Of a DNA stretch of 64,000 nucleotides, positions 16,349 through 24,396 are shown one piece after another (position 1 is the stretch's first letter; every line of letters starts with the position of its first letter). The notes under the pieces were generated by a model. That model saw only the letters and a list, made by a program, of their open reading frames with translations, was not told where the DNA came from and ran no database searches. The translations under genes and the position numbers were made by a program. Source of the stretch: Nocardioides antri (GTDB lineage Bacteria; Actinomycetota; Actinomycetes; Propionibacteriales; Nocardioidaceae); the NCBI RefSeq assembly GCF_008373765.1, contig NZ_VUJW01000006.1, positions 110,048-174,047 of the forward strand, in the 5' to 3' direction.

Positions 16349-16999
16349 ATGACCGACGACGAGCAGCCGACCCACGCGCCGATGCCGGGCGCGGAGGCAC
16401 TGGCCGAGCCCCTGCGTTCGCGCTGGAGCCCCAGCGTGTTCGACGCCGAGCACCGGCTGCCGACCGCCGACATCGTGACGTTGCTCCACGCCGCGCAGTG
16501 GGCGCCGAGCAACGGCAACCTGCAGCCGTGGCGGTTCGTCGTGTGCGAGCGGGGCGACCGCGCGCACCAGCTCCTGGTGCCGCACCTGAGCCGCGGCAAC
16601 TCCGGATGGGTCCCGCGAGCGTCGCTCGTCCTCCTCGCCGCCACCCAGGTCGCCGACGCGCCGGACCGGCGGGAGGACGAGAAGCCGGTCGACGCCGCGA
16701 CCAACCTCTACTGCCTCGGCCAGGCAACCGCCCACCTCACCCTCCAGGCCCAGGCGATGGGGCTCTGGGCCCACCAGTTCGCCGGCGTCGACAAGGACGC
16801 CGTGGCGGACGAGCTCGGGCTGCCGCCGTACTGGCGGATCGTCGCGGGCATCGCCGTCGGCGTCCGCGGCAACCCGGCAGAGGTCCCCGAGCGGGACCGG
16901 CTGCGCGAGCACAAGGTGCGGGTCCGCCGGGACCTCACCGAGATCGCGTACGGCGACTCATGGGGCCGTCCGTGGTCCCGTCTCACGGACGAGGCCTGA
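16349..16999 (+). CDS. nitroreductase family protein
   Basis: The 216-residue FMN enzyme of the nitroreductase fold would use NAD(P)H to reduce nitro groups, quinones or similar acceptors; the real substrate is unknown. FMN-contact motifs are visible: SRWSPSVFD at about 24-32 (Arg, Ser), AAQWAPSNGNLQPWRFVVC at about 48-66 and a C-terminal region with GIAVGVRGNPAE. The ATG at 16349 is chosen because GGAGG lies 8 bases upstream; the frame also opens at 16319. It is divergent from the secreted repeat protein gene, and glutathione peroxidase follows 36 bp later. Confidence 0.88.
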   Translation: MTDDEQPTHAPMPGAEALAEPLRSRWSPSVFDAEHRLPTADIVTLLHAAQWAPSNGNLQPWRFVVCERGDRAHQLLVPHLSRGNSGWVPRASLVLLAATQVADAPDRREDEKPVDAATNLYCLGQATAHLTLQAQAMGLWAHQFAGVDKDAVADELGLPPYWRIVAGIAVGVRGNPAEVPERDRLREHKVRVRRDLTEIAYGDSWGRPWSRLTDEA

Positions 17000-17035
17000 G
17001 GGTCGTCCGGGGCCCGGCCTGCCACACTGGGCCTC

Positions 17036-17518
17036 ATGCCGACGCTTCACGACTTCAAGGCCACGAGCATCGAGGGCGACGAGATCGACCTGGCGTCGTA
17101 CGCCGGCTCGGTCGTCCTCGTCGTGAACACCGCGTCGGAGTGCGGCTTCACACCCCAGTACGCCGGCCTCCAGCGCCTCCACGACAGCTACGCCGACCAG
17201 GGCTTCGCCGTGCTCGGCTTCCCCTGCGACCAGTTCGGCAACCAGGAGCCGGGGGCCGACGAGGAGATCGCCGCCTTCTGCGAGCAGCGGTTCGGCGTCA
17301 CCTTCCCGCTGTTCAGCAAGGTCGAGGTCAACGGCGACGACGCCCACCCGCTGTTCCGGTGGCTCAAGGAGGAGAAGGGCGGGCTCCTCGGCGGCGCGAT
17401 CAAGTGGAACTTCACCAAGTTCCTGGTCGGCCGCGACGGCCTGGTGATCGGCCGCTACGGGTCGACGACCAAGCCGGGCAAGATCCGCCCGGACATCGAG
17501 CAGGCCCTCGCCGGCTGA
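17036..17518 (+). CDS. glutathione peroxidase family (thiol peroxidase)
   Basis: The 160-residue cytosolic peroxidase reduces H2O2 and lipid hydroperoxides. It is a cysteine form: NTASECGFTPQY places the peroxidatic Cys at 36, with Gln70 (FGNQEPG) and WNF at 124-126 completing the catalytic tetrad. The second Cys in GFPCDQFGNQ (Cys64) is typical of non-selenium enzymes that use thioredoxin rather than glutathione. This fits actinobacteria, which make mycothiol. The gene converges on the MMPL exporter gene with 6 bp between stops. Confidence 0.93.
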   Translation: MPTLHDFKATSIEGDEIDLASYAGSVVLVVNTASECGFTPQYAGLQRLHDSYADQGFAVLGFPCDQFGNQEPGADEEIAAFCEQRFGVTFPLFSKVEVNGDDAHPLFRWLKEEKGGLLGGAIKWNFTKFLVGRDGLVIGRYGSTTKPGKIRPDIEQALAG

Positions 17519-17524
17519 GCCGGG

Positions 17525-19843
17525 TCAGCGGCCGGCGGGAGCGAGCTCCTTGTCGAGGTCGTCGTCGAGGTCGTCCTGGCTCACCGTCGCGCCCGGGATC
17601 GAGTCCCGCTCCAGCGACGTGCCCTCCACGTCGACGTTCGGCAGGATTCGGTCCAGCCACCTCGGCAGCCACCAGGCCTTCTCACCGAGCAGGTAGAGCA
17701 GCGCCGGGATCAGCGCCATCCGGACGATGAACGCGTCGAAGATGATCGACGCCGCGAGCGCGAAGCCCATCGACTTCACGACCGCGTCGTCCTCGAGCAT
17801 GAAGCCCGCGAAGACGGCGGTCATGATCGTGGCGGCCGCGACGACGACCCGGGCGCTGTTGCGGAACCCGTCGACGACGGCCTCGCGGGTGGAGAGCCCG
17901 TGCACGTGGGCCTCCCGCATCCGGGTCACGAGGAACACCTGGTAGTCCATCGCCAGGCCGAACACCATGCCGATCAGGAAGATCGGCATGAAGCTGACGA
18001 TCGGCTGGCCCTCGAAGATCCCAAGCGCCCCCTCCTGGAAGACCGCGACGGTCACGCCGAGCGTGGCGAGCACCGAGAGCAGGAAGCCCAGGGTGGCGGT
18101 GAGCGGCACCAGGATCGAGCGGAACACCAGCACCAGCAGGAGGAACGCCAGCCCGACGACCACGGTCAGGTAGATCGGCAGGGCGCTGGTGAGCCGGTCC
18201 GACACGTCGGTCGTGATCGCGGTCAGTCCGGTGACGCCGGTCGTCGTGCCGGTCTCGTCCTCGATGTCGGACTGGCCGTCGCGCAGGGACTCCAGCAGGT
18301 CGAGCGTGGCCGGGTCGTCGGGACCGGACTCCGGCGTCACCTGGATCATCGCGCCGGTGCCGACGCCCTGCGGGGCGCCGTCCGCACCGAGCGGCGCGTT
18401 GGTCGCGACCAGGCTGGCGTCCGCCACGTCGTCCTGGCCGGCGGCCCAGGCTGCGACCTCCTCGAAGGCCGACTGTCGCTCCGCGTCGTCGGCGATGTCG
18501 CGGCCGTCGACCACGACCAGCAGCGGGCCCTCGCGACCCGGGCCGAACGCCTCGGAGACCAGGTCGGACGCCTGGCGACGGGTGCTGTCGGTGGGAGCCG
18601 TGCTGTCGGTCGGGAACGCCAGGTACATCTGGCCGATCGGGATCGCCAGCGCACCGAGGCCGATCACCACGATGGCCACGACCGCGACCGGCGCGCGACC
18701 GACCAGGCGGCCCCAGCGGACGCCGTTGTTGAGCACGAGGCCCTGCTCGTCGCGGTTGATCCGCTCCTTGCGGATCCGGCCGCGGAACGTCCACGACTTC
18801 AGCAGGCCGAGGATCGCGGGCAGCAGGGTGAGCGCGACCAGCACCGCGATCAGCACGGTGGCCGCAGCGGCCAGGCCCATCGCGGTCAGGAACGGGATCC
18901 GCACGACGGCGAGCGCCGACAGGGCGATGAGCACGGTCAGTCCGGCGAACACGACCGCCGAGCCCGCCGTACCGACCGCGATGCCGGTGGCGTGCTGCCG
19001 GTCGTCGGTGTGGTGCAGCTCGGTCCGGTAGCGGGCCAGGATGAAGAGCGTGTAGTCGATGCCGACCGCGAGGCCGATCATCGTGGCGAGCATCGGGGTG
19101 CTCGTGCCGATGTCGGTGACGGCGGTCATCGCGGTGATGCCGGTCATGCCGAGACCCACGCCGAAGATCGCGGTCACGATCGGCATGCCGGCGGCGATCG
19201 CCGAGCCGAACGTCAGGAGGAGTACGACGAGCGCGATGCCGATGCCGATCAGCTCGGCCGCGCCGCCCGGCGGCGACATCGCCCGCATGCCGGGGCCGTT
19301 GGCCTCGACCACGAAGCCGTCGGTCGAGTGCTCCTCGAAGAGCTCCTCGGCGGCCTCGATGGTCTCGGGCTCCAGGTCGGAGACGGTGTCGACGTCCCAC
19401 TCGAACGTGAGCAGGCCGACCCGGCCGTCCTCCGACAGCGGGCTGAACGCCGGCGGGGCGTTGGCCGCCGCGACGTTCGGGTCGACCAGCCCGGGGTTGT
19501 CCGCCGGGTCGTCGCTCATCTGCGGCAGGTCCGGCACGGCCGCGATGAGGTCGGCGATCGCGTCGGCGTACGGCTTCTCGGCGAGGGTGTGTCCCTCGGG
19601 GGCGGCGACGACGACGTTGACGGTCGCGTCGTCGAACGCGTCGCCGGCCTCCGGGAAGAGCTCCTGCTGAAGGTCCGCGGCCTCCTCCGACGGGATGCCG
19701 GGGATGGTGAACTCGTCCGACATCGGCTTGGAGAAGGCCCCGGCGACGCCGACGAGCGCGATCGCCAGGAGCAACCAGCCGGCGACGAAGAGCGGCCACC
19801 GCCGGAAGGCGGTCGTGCCGAGACGGTAGAGCAAGCGGGCCAT
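17525..19843 (-). CDS. MMPL/RND superfamily transporter
   Basis: The 772-residue inner-membrane transporter has about 12 helices in two six-helix blocks, each preceded by a large extracytoplasmic domain. The N-terminal helix (FVAGWLLLAIALVGVAGAF) is followed by a long external loop. Central helices carry GLAVGIDYTLFILARYR, and the second half carries FGLAMDYQVFLVTRMREA; these are the paired Asp-Tyr proton-relay motifs of MmpL proteins. Such proteins export lipids, siderophores or drugs; the cargo is unknown. ATG with AGGAGA 5 bases upstream sets the start. It lies 41 bp downstream of a TetR gene on the same strand, and an upstream palindrome probably controls both. Confidence 0.93.
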   Translation of the reverse strand: MARLLYRLGTTAFRRWPLFVAGWLLLAIALVGVAGAFSKPMSDEFTIPGIPSEEAADLQQELFPEAGDAFDDATVNVVVAAPEGHTLAEKPYADAIADLIAAVPDLPQMSDDPADNPGLVDPNVAAANAPPAFSPLSEDGRVGLLTFEWDVDTVSDLEPETIEAAEELFEEHSTDGFVVEANGPGMRAMSPPGGAAELIGIGIALVVLLLTFGSAIAAGMPIVTAIFGVGLGMTGITAMTAVTDIGTSTPMLATMIGLAVGIDYTLFILARYRTELHHTDDRQHATGIAVGTAGSAVVFAGLTVLIALSALAVVRIPFLTAMGLAAAATVLIAVLVALTLLPAILGLLKSWTFRGRIRKERINRDEQGLVLNNGVRWGRLVGRAPVAVVAIVVIGLGALAIPIGQMYLAFPTDSTAPTDSTRRQASDLVSEAFGPGREGPLLVVVDGRDIADDAERQSAFEEVAAWAAGQDDVADASLVATNAPLGADGAPQGVGTGAMIQVTPESGPDDPATLDLLESLRDGQSDIEDETGTTTGVTGLTAITTDVSDRLTSALPIYLTVVVGLAFLLLVLVFRSILVPLTATLGFLLSVLATLGVTVAVFQEGALGIFEGQPIVSFMPIFLIGMVFGLAMDYQVFLVTRMREAHVHGLSTREAVVDGFRNSARVVVAAATIMTAVFAGFMLEDDAVVKSMGFALAASIIFDAFIVRMALIPALLYLLGEKAWWLPRWLDRILPNVDVEGTSLERDSIPGATVSQDDLDDDLDKELAPAGR

Positions 19844-19884
19844 GGGATCTCCTGGGTCCTGGTGGGAGGTGCCGGGTCGCGGCG

Positions 19885-20475
19885 TCAGCTGTTGAGGACG
19901 GCGCGCGCGTCGGAGACGGCGGCGTCGACCAGCTCGGGGAGCGGGCGGGCGAGGTCGGCGTCGGAGCGGTCGAGCACCGAGTCGACGATGGTGATGAGCA
20001 GCTGGACGAGCAGCCGCGCCCGGTAGGCGTCGTAGTCCTCGCCCTCGCGCTCGAGGATCATGTCCCGCGCCTGGTCGGTGATCGTCTCGAAGCGCTCGTG
20101 GGCGATCGCGAGGACCCGGGCGTCCTTGCGCATCACGTCGCGGCGCAGGTGCACCAGCTCGAGGTCGGCACCCTTCTCCTCGAGCGCCTCGACGGCGATG
20201 TGGACGAGGTCGTCGAAGAGCCGGCCGGTGGGACCGCCGGCGACGAAGACCTCGACCGTGGTCTCGGGGATCTCGTGCTCGGGGCCGAGCACGACGTCGG
20301 CCTTGCTGTCGAAGTAGTTGAAGACCGTGCGGCGCGACACGTCCGCCGCAGCGGCGAGGTCGTCCATCGTCCAGCCGTCGAAGCCCTTGTCACGGGTGAG
20401 CCCGAGCGCGCACCGCTCGAGGCGCCGGGTGGTCTCCGCCCGTCGCGCCTCCCACTTCGTGGCTGCCTCGGTCAC
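19885..20475 (-). CDS. TetR family regulator of the MMPL exporter
   Basis: The 196-residue regulator has an N-terminal TetR helix-turn-helix (GFDGWTMDDLAAAADVSRRTVFNYFDSK, about 32-59) and a variable ligand-binding C-terminal domain ending DARAVLNS. GTG at 20475 is chosen so that the palindromic operator remains upstream of the coding region; a TTG at 20496 would place the start inside the operator and has no ribosome site. It is co-oriented with the MMPL gene and is probably autoregulatory, inducing export when its ligand binds. Confidence 0.9.
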   Translation of the reverse strand: MTEAATKWEARRAETTRRLERCALGLTRDKGFDGWTMDDLAAAADVSRRTVFNYFDSKADVVLGPEHEIPETTVEVFVAGGPTGRLFDDLVHIAVEALEEKGADLELVHLRRDVMRKDARVLAIAHERFETITDQARDMILEREGEDYDAYRARLLVQLLITIVDSVLDRSDADLARPLPELVDAAVSDARAVLNS

Positions 20476-20485
20476 GAGAGGAATC

Positions 20486-20513
20486 TTTGCACTCAAATCG
20501 TTAGGAGTGCAAA
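20486..20513. promoter_or_regulatory. palindromic TetR operator
   Basis: A perfect inverted repeat, TTTGCACTC-N10-GAGTGCAAA (9-bp arms, 28 bp in all), lies immediately upstream of the tetR start. It is strikingly AT-rich for this DNA. TTGCAC in one arm (minus strand) could serve as a -35, so repressor binding would block tetR-MMPL transcription. Confidence 0.75.
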
Positions 20514-20540
20514 ACTGTGACGGCTGTCACGCAGCCGCCG

Positions 20541-21230
20541 TCAGGAGGTGGCGGGACTGACCAGGCCGTGGTCGTAGGCGTAGACGATCGCCGCGGGCCG
20601 GTCGCGCAGGTGCAGCTTCGTGAAGATCCGGCCGATGTGGCTCTTGACGGTCAGCTCGGAGATCACCAGCTCGGCCGCGATCTCGCCGTTGCTGCGCCCG
20701 ATCGCGATGGCCCGCAGCACCTCGAGCTCACGCGGGGTGAGCACGTCGGCGACCGCCTGGCCGTTCGCCGGGGAGGCGGGGGCGCTGGAGCGGTAGCTCC
20801 GCAGTACCCGGCCGGTCACCGCAGGGTCCAGCCAGGAGTCGCCGGCAGCGACCGCCCGCACCCCGCGGATCAGGTCGTCGGCCGAGGAGTCCTTGAGCAG
20901 GAAGCCGGCAGCTCCGGCACGCAGGGCGCCGGAGAGCATCTCGTCGTCGTCGAAGGTCGTCAGCACGAGCACCGGCGGTGCGTCGGGGTCCTCGGCGAGC
21001 CGCCGGGTGGCGGTGATCCCGTCGACGTGGCGCATGCGCAGGTCCATGAGGACGACGTCGACGCCGCCGTCGGTCGCCAGCTCGGCGAGGGTGTCCGGCA
21101 CCTCCGCACCGTCGGAGCACTCCGCCACGATCTCGAAACCGTCGCGGCGTCGGAGGATCCGCCGGAGGCCCGACCGGACCAGCTCCTGGTCGTCGACGAG
21201 CAGCACCCGGACCGGTACCGCCGCGGTCAC
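20541..21230 (-). CDS. NarL/LuxR-type response regulator
   Basis: The 229-residue DNA-binding response regulator has an N-terminal receiver domain (VRVLLVDDQELVRSGL, phospho-acceptor Asp in VVLMDLRMRHVDG, conserved Lys in GFLLKDSS). The C-terminal LuxR helix-turn-helix (LTPRELEVLRAIAIGRSNGEIAAELVISELTVKSHIGRIFTKL, split here by its own core) is complete. GTG at 21230 overlaps the kinase stop as GTGA, so the pair is translationally coupled. It ends 66 bp before the tetR start on the same strand; its targets are unknown. Confidence 0.94.
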   Translation of the reverse strand: MTAAVPVRVLLVDDQELVRSGLRRILRRRDGFEIVAECSDGAEVPDTLAELATDGGVDVVLMDLRMRHVDGITATRRLAEDPDAPPVLVLTTFDDDEMLSGALRAGAAGFLLKDSSADDLIRGVRAVAAGDSWLDPAVTGRVLRSYRSSAPASPANGQAVADVLTPRELEVLRAIAIGRSNGEIAAELVISELTVKSHIGRIFTKLHLRDRPAAIVYAYDHGLVSPATS

Positions 21231-22510
21231 GACGCCGCCCCGGACGCTGCCGCGCCGGGCAGCCGGCCGAGCCCGGGGATCGTGTGGCCGCACGGCAGCT
21301 CCAGGCCGCGCTGCCCGAGGTGTACGTCGACCAGCCAGTCGTCCCCGTCCGGGCCCGCCGTGAGCGCCGCTCCCAGCTGGGCCGCCCGGGCGTGCATCCC
21401 GGCCAGGCCGGAGCCGGGACCGTCGGCCCGCCGGGGGCGCGCCCCGTCGAGCTGGTTCCGGATGACGAGCCGGGCGCTCCCGCGCGAGACGGACAACGAC
21501 ACGTGGGCAGTGCTGCCGGGGGCGTGCTTGGCGACGTTCGCCAGCGACTCCTGGGCGATCCGGTACAGGCCGAGGCCCGTGGCATCGGGCAGCTGGGCGA
21601 GGTCACCGCGCTCGGCGTACTCCACGTGGAGGCCGGCCTGGTCGACCTCCCGCACCAGCGCGGCGATGTCGGCCGCGCCGGGGAGCGCCTGCCGGGTCCC
21701 CGCTCCGTCGGCCATCGCGCTCACGGTGCGGCGGATGTCGGTCATCGCCCGCCGGCCGACCTGCTCGGCGTCCGCGAGCGCGGCGTCCGCCTCGTCGACC
21801 GCGTCGTCGGCCGACACCGCGCCGGTCGCGACGTCGCGCAGGGCGTGCCGGGCGCCGGTGATGTGGAGCAGGGTGACGCTCAGCGAGTGCGCCACCAGGT
21901 CGTGGATCTCCCGCGCGATCCGCTCCCGCTCGGCCGTCGTCGCCTGCTGCCAGGCGGACTCGCGCGCCTCACGCTCGGCCAGCAGGGCGCGCATCTGCCA
22001 GAGCAGCATCGCACCGACGACGAAGCCGACCTCCAGCAGGATGGCGTGGACGGGGATGCCCACGACGCCCGGCCCGAAGAGGGCCGCGGCACCGAGGATG
22101 CCGTAGGCGATGCCCCCGACCGCGAACCCCGGTCGCAGCCCGTCGCGGGCCGTGACGTCCGCGACGACGAACGCCAGCAGACCCGGAGCGGCGTCGATCG
22201 GCGCGTGCTCGAGGCTGGGCGCCACCGAGAGCAACCAGCCCGCCGCGACGAGAGCGGGCAGGGCGTCGAGCCACCACGGCAGCCACTTGCCGAACCCCAG
22301 CTGGACGACCGGCGCCAGCAGGACGAGGGGGATGGTGAGCAGGAGCGGGTCAGGTGTCCACAGGGCGTCCCTGAGCCCGAGCGCCAGCCCGACGCAGGCC
22401 AGCTGGCCGCCGAAACCGATCATCGGCACCCACCAGGGATAGAGGATCCCGCGGGCAGCGCACTGCTCCTCGATGCGCGCATGGAACCTGCGCAGGATCG
22501 TCCAGCTCAC
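21227..22510 (-). CDS. sensor histidine kinase (HisKA_3 type)
   Basis: The 427-residue membrane kinase has about five N-terminal helices without a large external domain, so it probably senses a membrane signal. The dimerisation and phospho-acceptor motif is RERIAREIHDLVAHSLSVTL, with the phosphorylated His in REIHD. The ATPase domain carries GLYRIAQESLANVAKHA and GSGLAGMHARA. The frame is open to 22717, but GTG at 22510 follows a TACGCT -10 by 7 bases and is the likely leaderless start. It forms a LiaS/DesK-like pair with the response regulator gene. Confidence 0.92.
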   Translation of the reverse strand: MSWTILRRFHARIEEQCAARGILYPWWVPMIGFGGQLACVGLALGLRDALWTPDPLLLTIPLVLLAPVVQLGFGKWLPWWLDALPALVAAGWLLSVAPSLEHAPIDAAPGLLAFVVADVTARDGLRPGFAVGGIAYGILGAAALFGPGVVGIPVHAILLEVGFVVGAMLLWQMRALLAEREARESAWQQATTAERERIAREIHDLVAHSLSVTLLHITGARHALRDVATGAVSADDAVDEADAALADAEQVGRRAMTDIRRTVSAMADGAGTRQALPGAADIAALVREVDQAGLHVEYAERGDLAQLPDATGLGLYRIAQESLANVAKHAPGSTAHVSLSVSRGSARLVIRNQLDGARPRRADGPGSGLAGMHARAAQLGAALTAGPDGDDWLVDVHLGQRGLELPCGHTIPGLGRLPGAAASGAAS

Positions 22511-22517
22511 ACCAGCC

Positions 22518-22523
22518 AGCGTA
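22518..22523 (-). promoter_or_regulatory. -10 element, probable leaderless promoter of the histidine kinase gene
   Basis: On the minus strand TACGCT (TANNNT) ends 7 bases before the GTG at 22510. No Shine-Dalgarno sequence is visible between them. Confidence 0.45.
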
Positions 22524-22679
22524 GGCACCCCCGCGGGTGTGCGCATCCGACCGCAGAGGGCTAGTCCGCCTAGTACCAGGGTCGCAGTCGAAGTGCCTGC
22601 CCTCGGGCGATGTCCGGAGGGCCGGGCCCGCCTAGCGTTCTGGACACCGAAGCATTGACCCCCGAGGACGGTGAGCACC

Positions 22680-22988
22680 ATGACCTGGAGCGAGACCAAG
22701 CGCCGCTGGCACATCATGCGGGAGATCGAGGAGCTGTTCCTCCAGGACCCGGGGGCCGCCCTTCCCTGGAACGACGAGCTCGCCGAGCTGTTCGGTGACC
22801 GCGACCACCTCGTGACCGCGCTGCGCTACCGCTGGCAGCTGACCCGCCAGGCCCAGCTGGACACCGACTCGCCCGAGCCGGCGTGGGAGGAGCAGCAGGG
22901 ACGGGTGGAACGGCGGACCCGCACCCTGCTGCGGATCCTGGACCGCGCGGCTGCCGAGGCGCAGGGTGGACACCGTGCCGTCGCCTAG
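22680..22988 (+). CDS. small hypothetical protein
   Basis: The 102-residue soluble protein is rich in charged residues and Trp (MTWSETKRRWHIMREIEELFL, split for length) and is almost wholly helical by eye, with a C-terminal ERRTRTLLRILDRAAAEA. I do not recognise the family. The start is ATG at 22680 or GTG at 22671; GAGGA lies upstream of both. Its end overlaps the start of the P450 gene by about 20 bases, so the two are very likely one transcript. It is divergent from the histidine kinase gene. Confidence 0.7.
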   Translation: MTWSETKRRWHIMREIEELFLQDPGAALPWNDELAELFGDRDHLVTALRYRWQLTRQAQLDTDSPEPAWEEQQGRVERRTRTLLRILDRAAAEAQGGHRAVA

Positions 22989-24330
22989 CACCCTCCTCTC
23001 CACACCGCAGTCCTTCGTCGCCTGGTCGATCGCGCACGGGCTGCAGCGCCGGTTCCTACACCGCGCGGCCGCCAAGGGCGACGTGATGGCCGGGCTCGCC
23101 ACTGACAGCGCGTTGTACGACGACCCGTACCCCTCCTACGAGCAGCTCCGTGCCCAGGGCCGGGTCGTGCGCAACGGCCTGGTCGCCGGCACCGTCGACC
23201 ACGCCGTCGCCAACGCGATCCTGCGCAGCGACGACTTCGGCACCGGCGCCGGCCAGGGCGAGCTGCCCGCCCCGCTGCGGCGACTGCACCAGCTGGTCCG
23301 CGACACCGACACGCTCAGCCCGGTCGACCCGCCGTCGATGCTCGTGGTCGACCCGCCGGTCCACACCCACTACCGCCGACTGGTGTCCCGCGCGTTCACC
23401 GCCCGCAAGGTCGGCCGGATGGCCGACCGCGTCGATTCGGTCGCGACCCGGCTGCTCGACGACCTCGGCCGCGAGCCGACGTTCGACCTGGTCGGGCGCT
23501 ACGCCGCGCAGCTGCCGGTCGCCGTCATCGCCGACATCCTCGGCGTCCCCGAGCACGAGCGCGGCCCGCTCCTGGAGTGGGGCAACCTCGCGGCGACGAC
23601 GCTCGACCCCGGCCTGAGCTGGGGGCAGTACCGCGCGGCGGAGGTCGCGCTCCGCCAGATGCACGCGTGGTTCGACCACCACCTCGACCGGCTGCGGCGC
23701 GACCCCGGCAGCGACCTGCTGAGCCAGGTCGTCCAGGATCCGGAGGCCGCCGACCTGAGCCGGGACGAGCTCCACGCGATCGGGCTGCTCGTCCTCGGCG
23801 CCGGCTTCGAGACCACCGTGAACCTGATCGGCAACGCGGTCGCACTGCTCGACGCCCACCCCGACCAGCGGCGCTGGCTGCAGGACAACCCGGACGGTTG
23901 GGGCAACGCTGTCGAGGAGGTCCTGCGGCACGACGCGCCGGTCCAGCTGACCATGCGGGCTGCGTCGTGCGACACCGAGGTCGGCGGGGAGCGGATCGCC
24001 GAGGGGGAGGCGGTGCTCGTCTACCTCGGCGGGGCCAACCGCGACCCGGCGGTGTTCGACGACCCCGCCACGTTCGACGTACGACGCACCAACGCCGCCG
24101 AGCACGTGGCGTCCTCCGCTGGCGTCCACTTCTGCCTGGGGGCGAGCCTGGCGCGGCTCGAGGCCACGGTCGCCCTGCGCACGCTCTTCGACCGCTACCC
24201 CGACCTGCGCGTGGTCGGCCGGCCCGAGCGGCGCACGACCCGGGTGCTGCGCGGCTGGGAGTACCTCCCCGTCTCGACCGTCGCGGACGCGTCCTCGGTC
24301 CCGCGTCCTGATCTCCGCTCCGTGGGGTGA
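22966..24330 (+). CDS. cytochrome P450
   Basis: The 454-residue soluble bacterial P450 has all key motifs. The I-helix oxygen-activation motif is LVLGAGFETT (about 276-284), the K-helix ExxR is EEVLR (317-321), and the heme loop is VHFCLGASLARLE with the cysteinate ligand at Cys390. It needs a ferredoxin and reductase; none is adjacent, though a 3Fe-4S ferredoxin lies at 27,583. The N-terminus (about 40 residues before GLATDSALYDDPYPSY) is longer than usual and slightly hydrophobic. GTG at 22966 or 22975 is equally possible as the start. The substrate cannot be inferred. Confidence 0.93.
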   Translation: MDTVPSPSTLLSTPQSFVAWSIAHGLQRRFLHRAAAKGDVMAGLATDSALYDDPYPSYEQLRAQGRVVRNGLVAGTVDHAVANAILRSDDFGTGAGQGELPAPLRRLHQLVRDTDTLSPVDPPSMLVVDPPVHTHYRRLVSRAFTARKVGRMADRVDSVATRLLDDLGREPTFDLVGRYAAQLPVAVIADILGVPEHERGPLLEWGNLAATTLDPGLSWGQYRAAEVALRQMHAWFDHHLDRLRRDPGSDLLSQVVQDPEAADLSRDELHAIGLLVLGAGFETTVNLIGNAVALLDAHPDQRRWLQDNPDGWGNAVEEVLRHDAPVQLTMRAASCDTEVGGERIAEGEAVLVYLGGANRDPAVFDDPATFDVRRTNAAEHVASSAGVHFCLGASLARLEATVALRTLFDRYPDLRVVGRPERRTTRVLRGWEYLPVSTVADASSVPRPDLRSVG

Positions 24331-24339
24331 CCGGCCCGT

Positions 24340-24359
24340 AACTGGCTCGCAACTGGCTC
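24340..24359 (+). repeat. two direct 9-bp repeats upstream of the VWA gene
   Basis: AACTGGCTC occurs at 24340-24348 and again at 24351-24359, an 11-bp period that places both on the same helix face. It lies about 40 bp upstream of the lipoprotein start, where a regulator could bind. Confidence 0.45.
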
Positions 24360-24396
24360 CTAGGAACCGATGCCGGGCTCCGGACGTCGGAGGCCC

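Noticed and set aside
17900-20026. 708-codon open frame on the plus strand opposite the MMPL gene
   Set aside because: Shadow of the transporter; His/Arg/Glu-rich low-complexity sequence with no domain.
20476-20496. TTG start for the TetR gene at 20496
   Set aside because: It would begin coding inside the palindromic operator and has no ribosome site; GTG at 20475 keeps the operator free.
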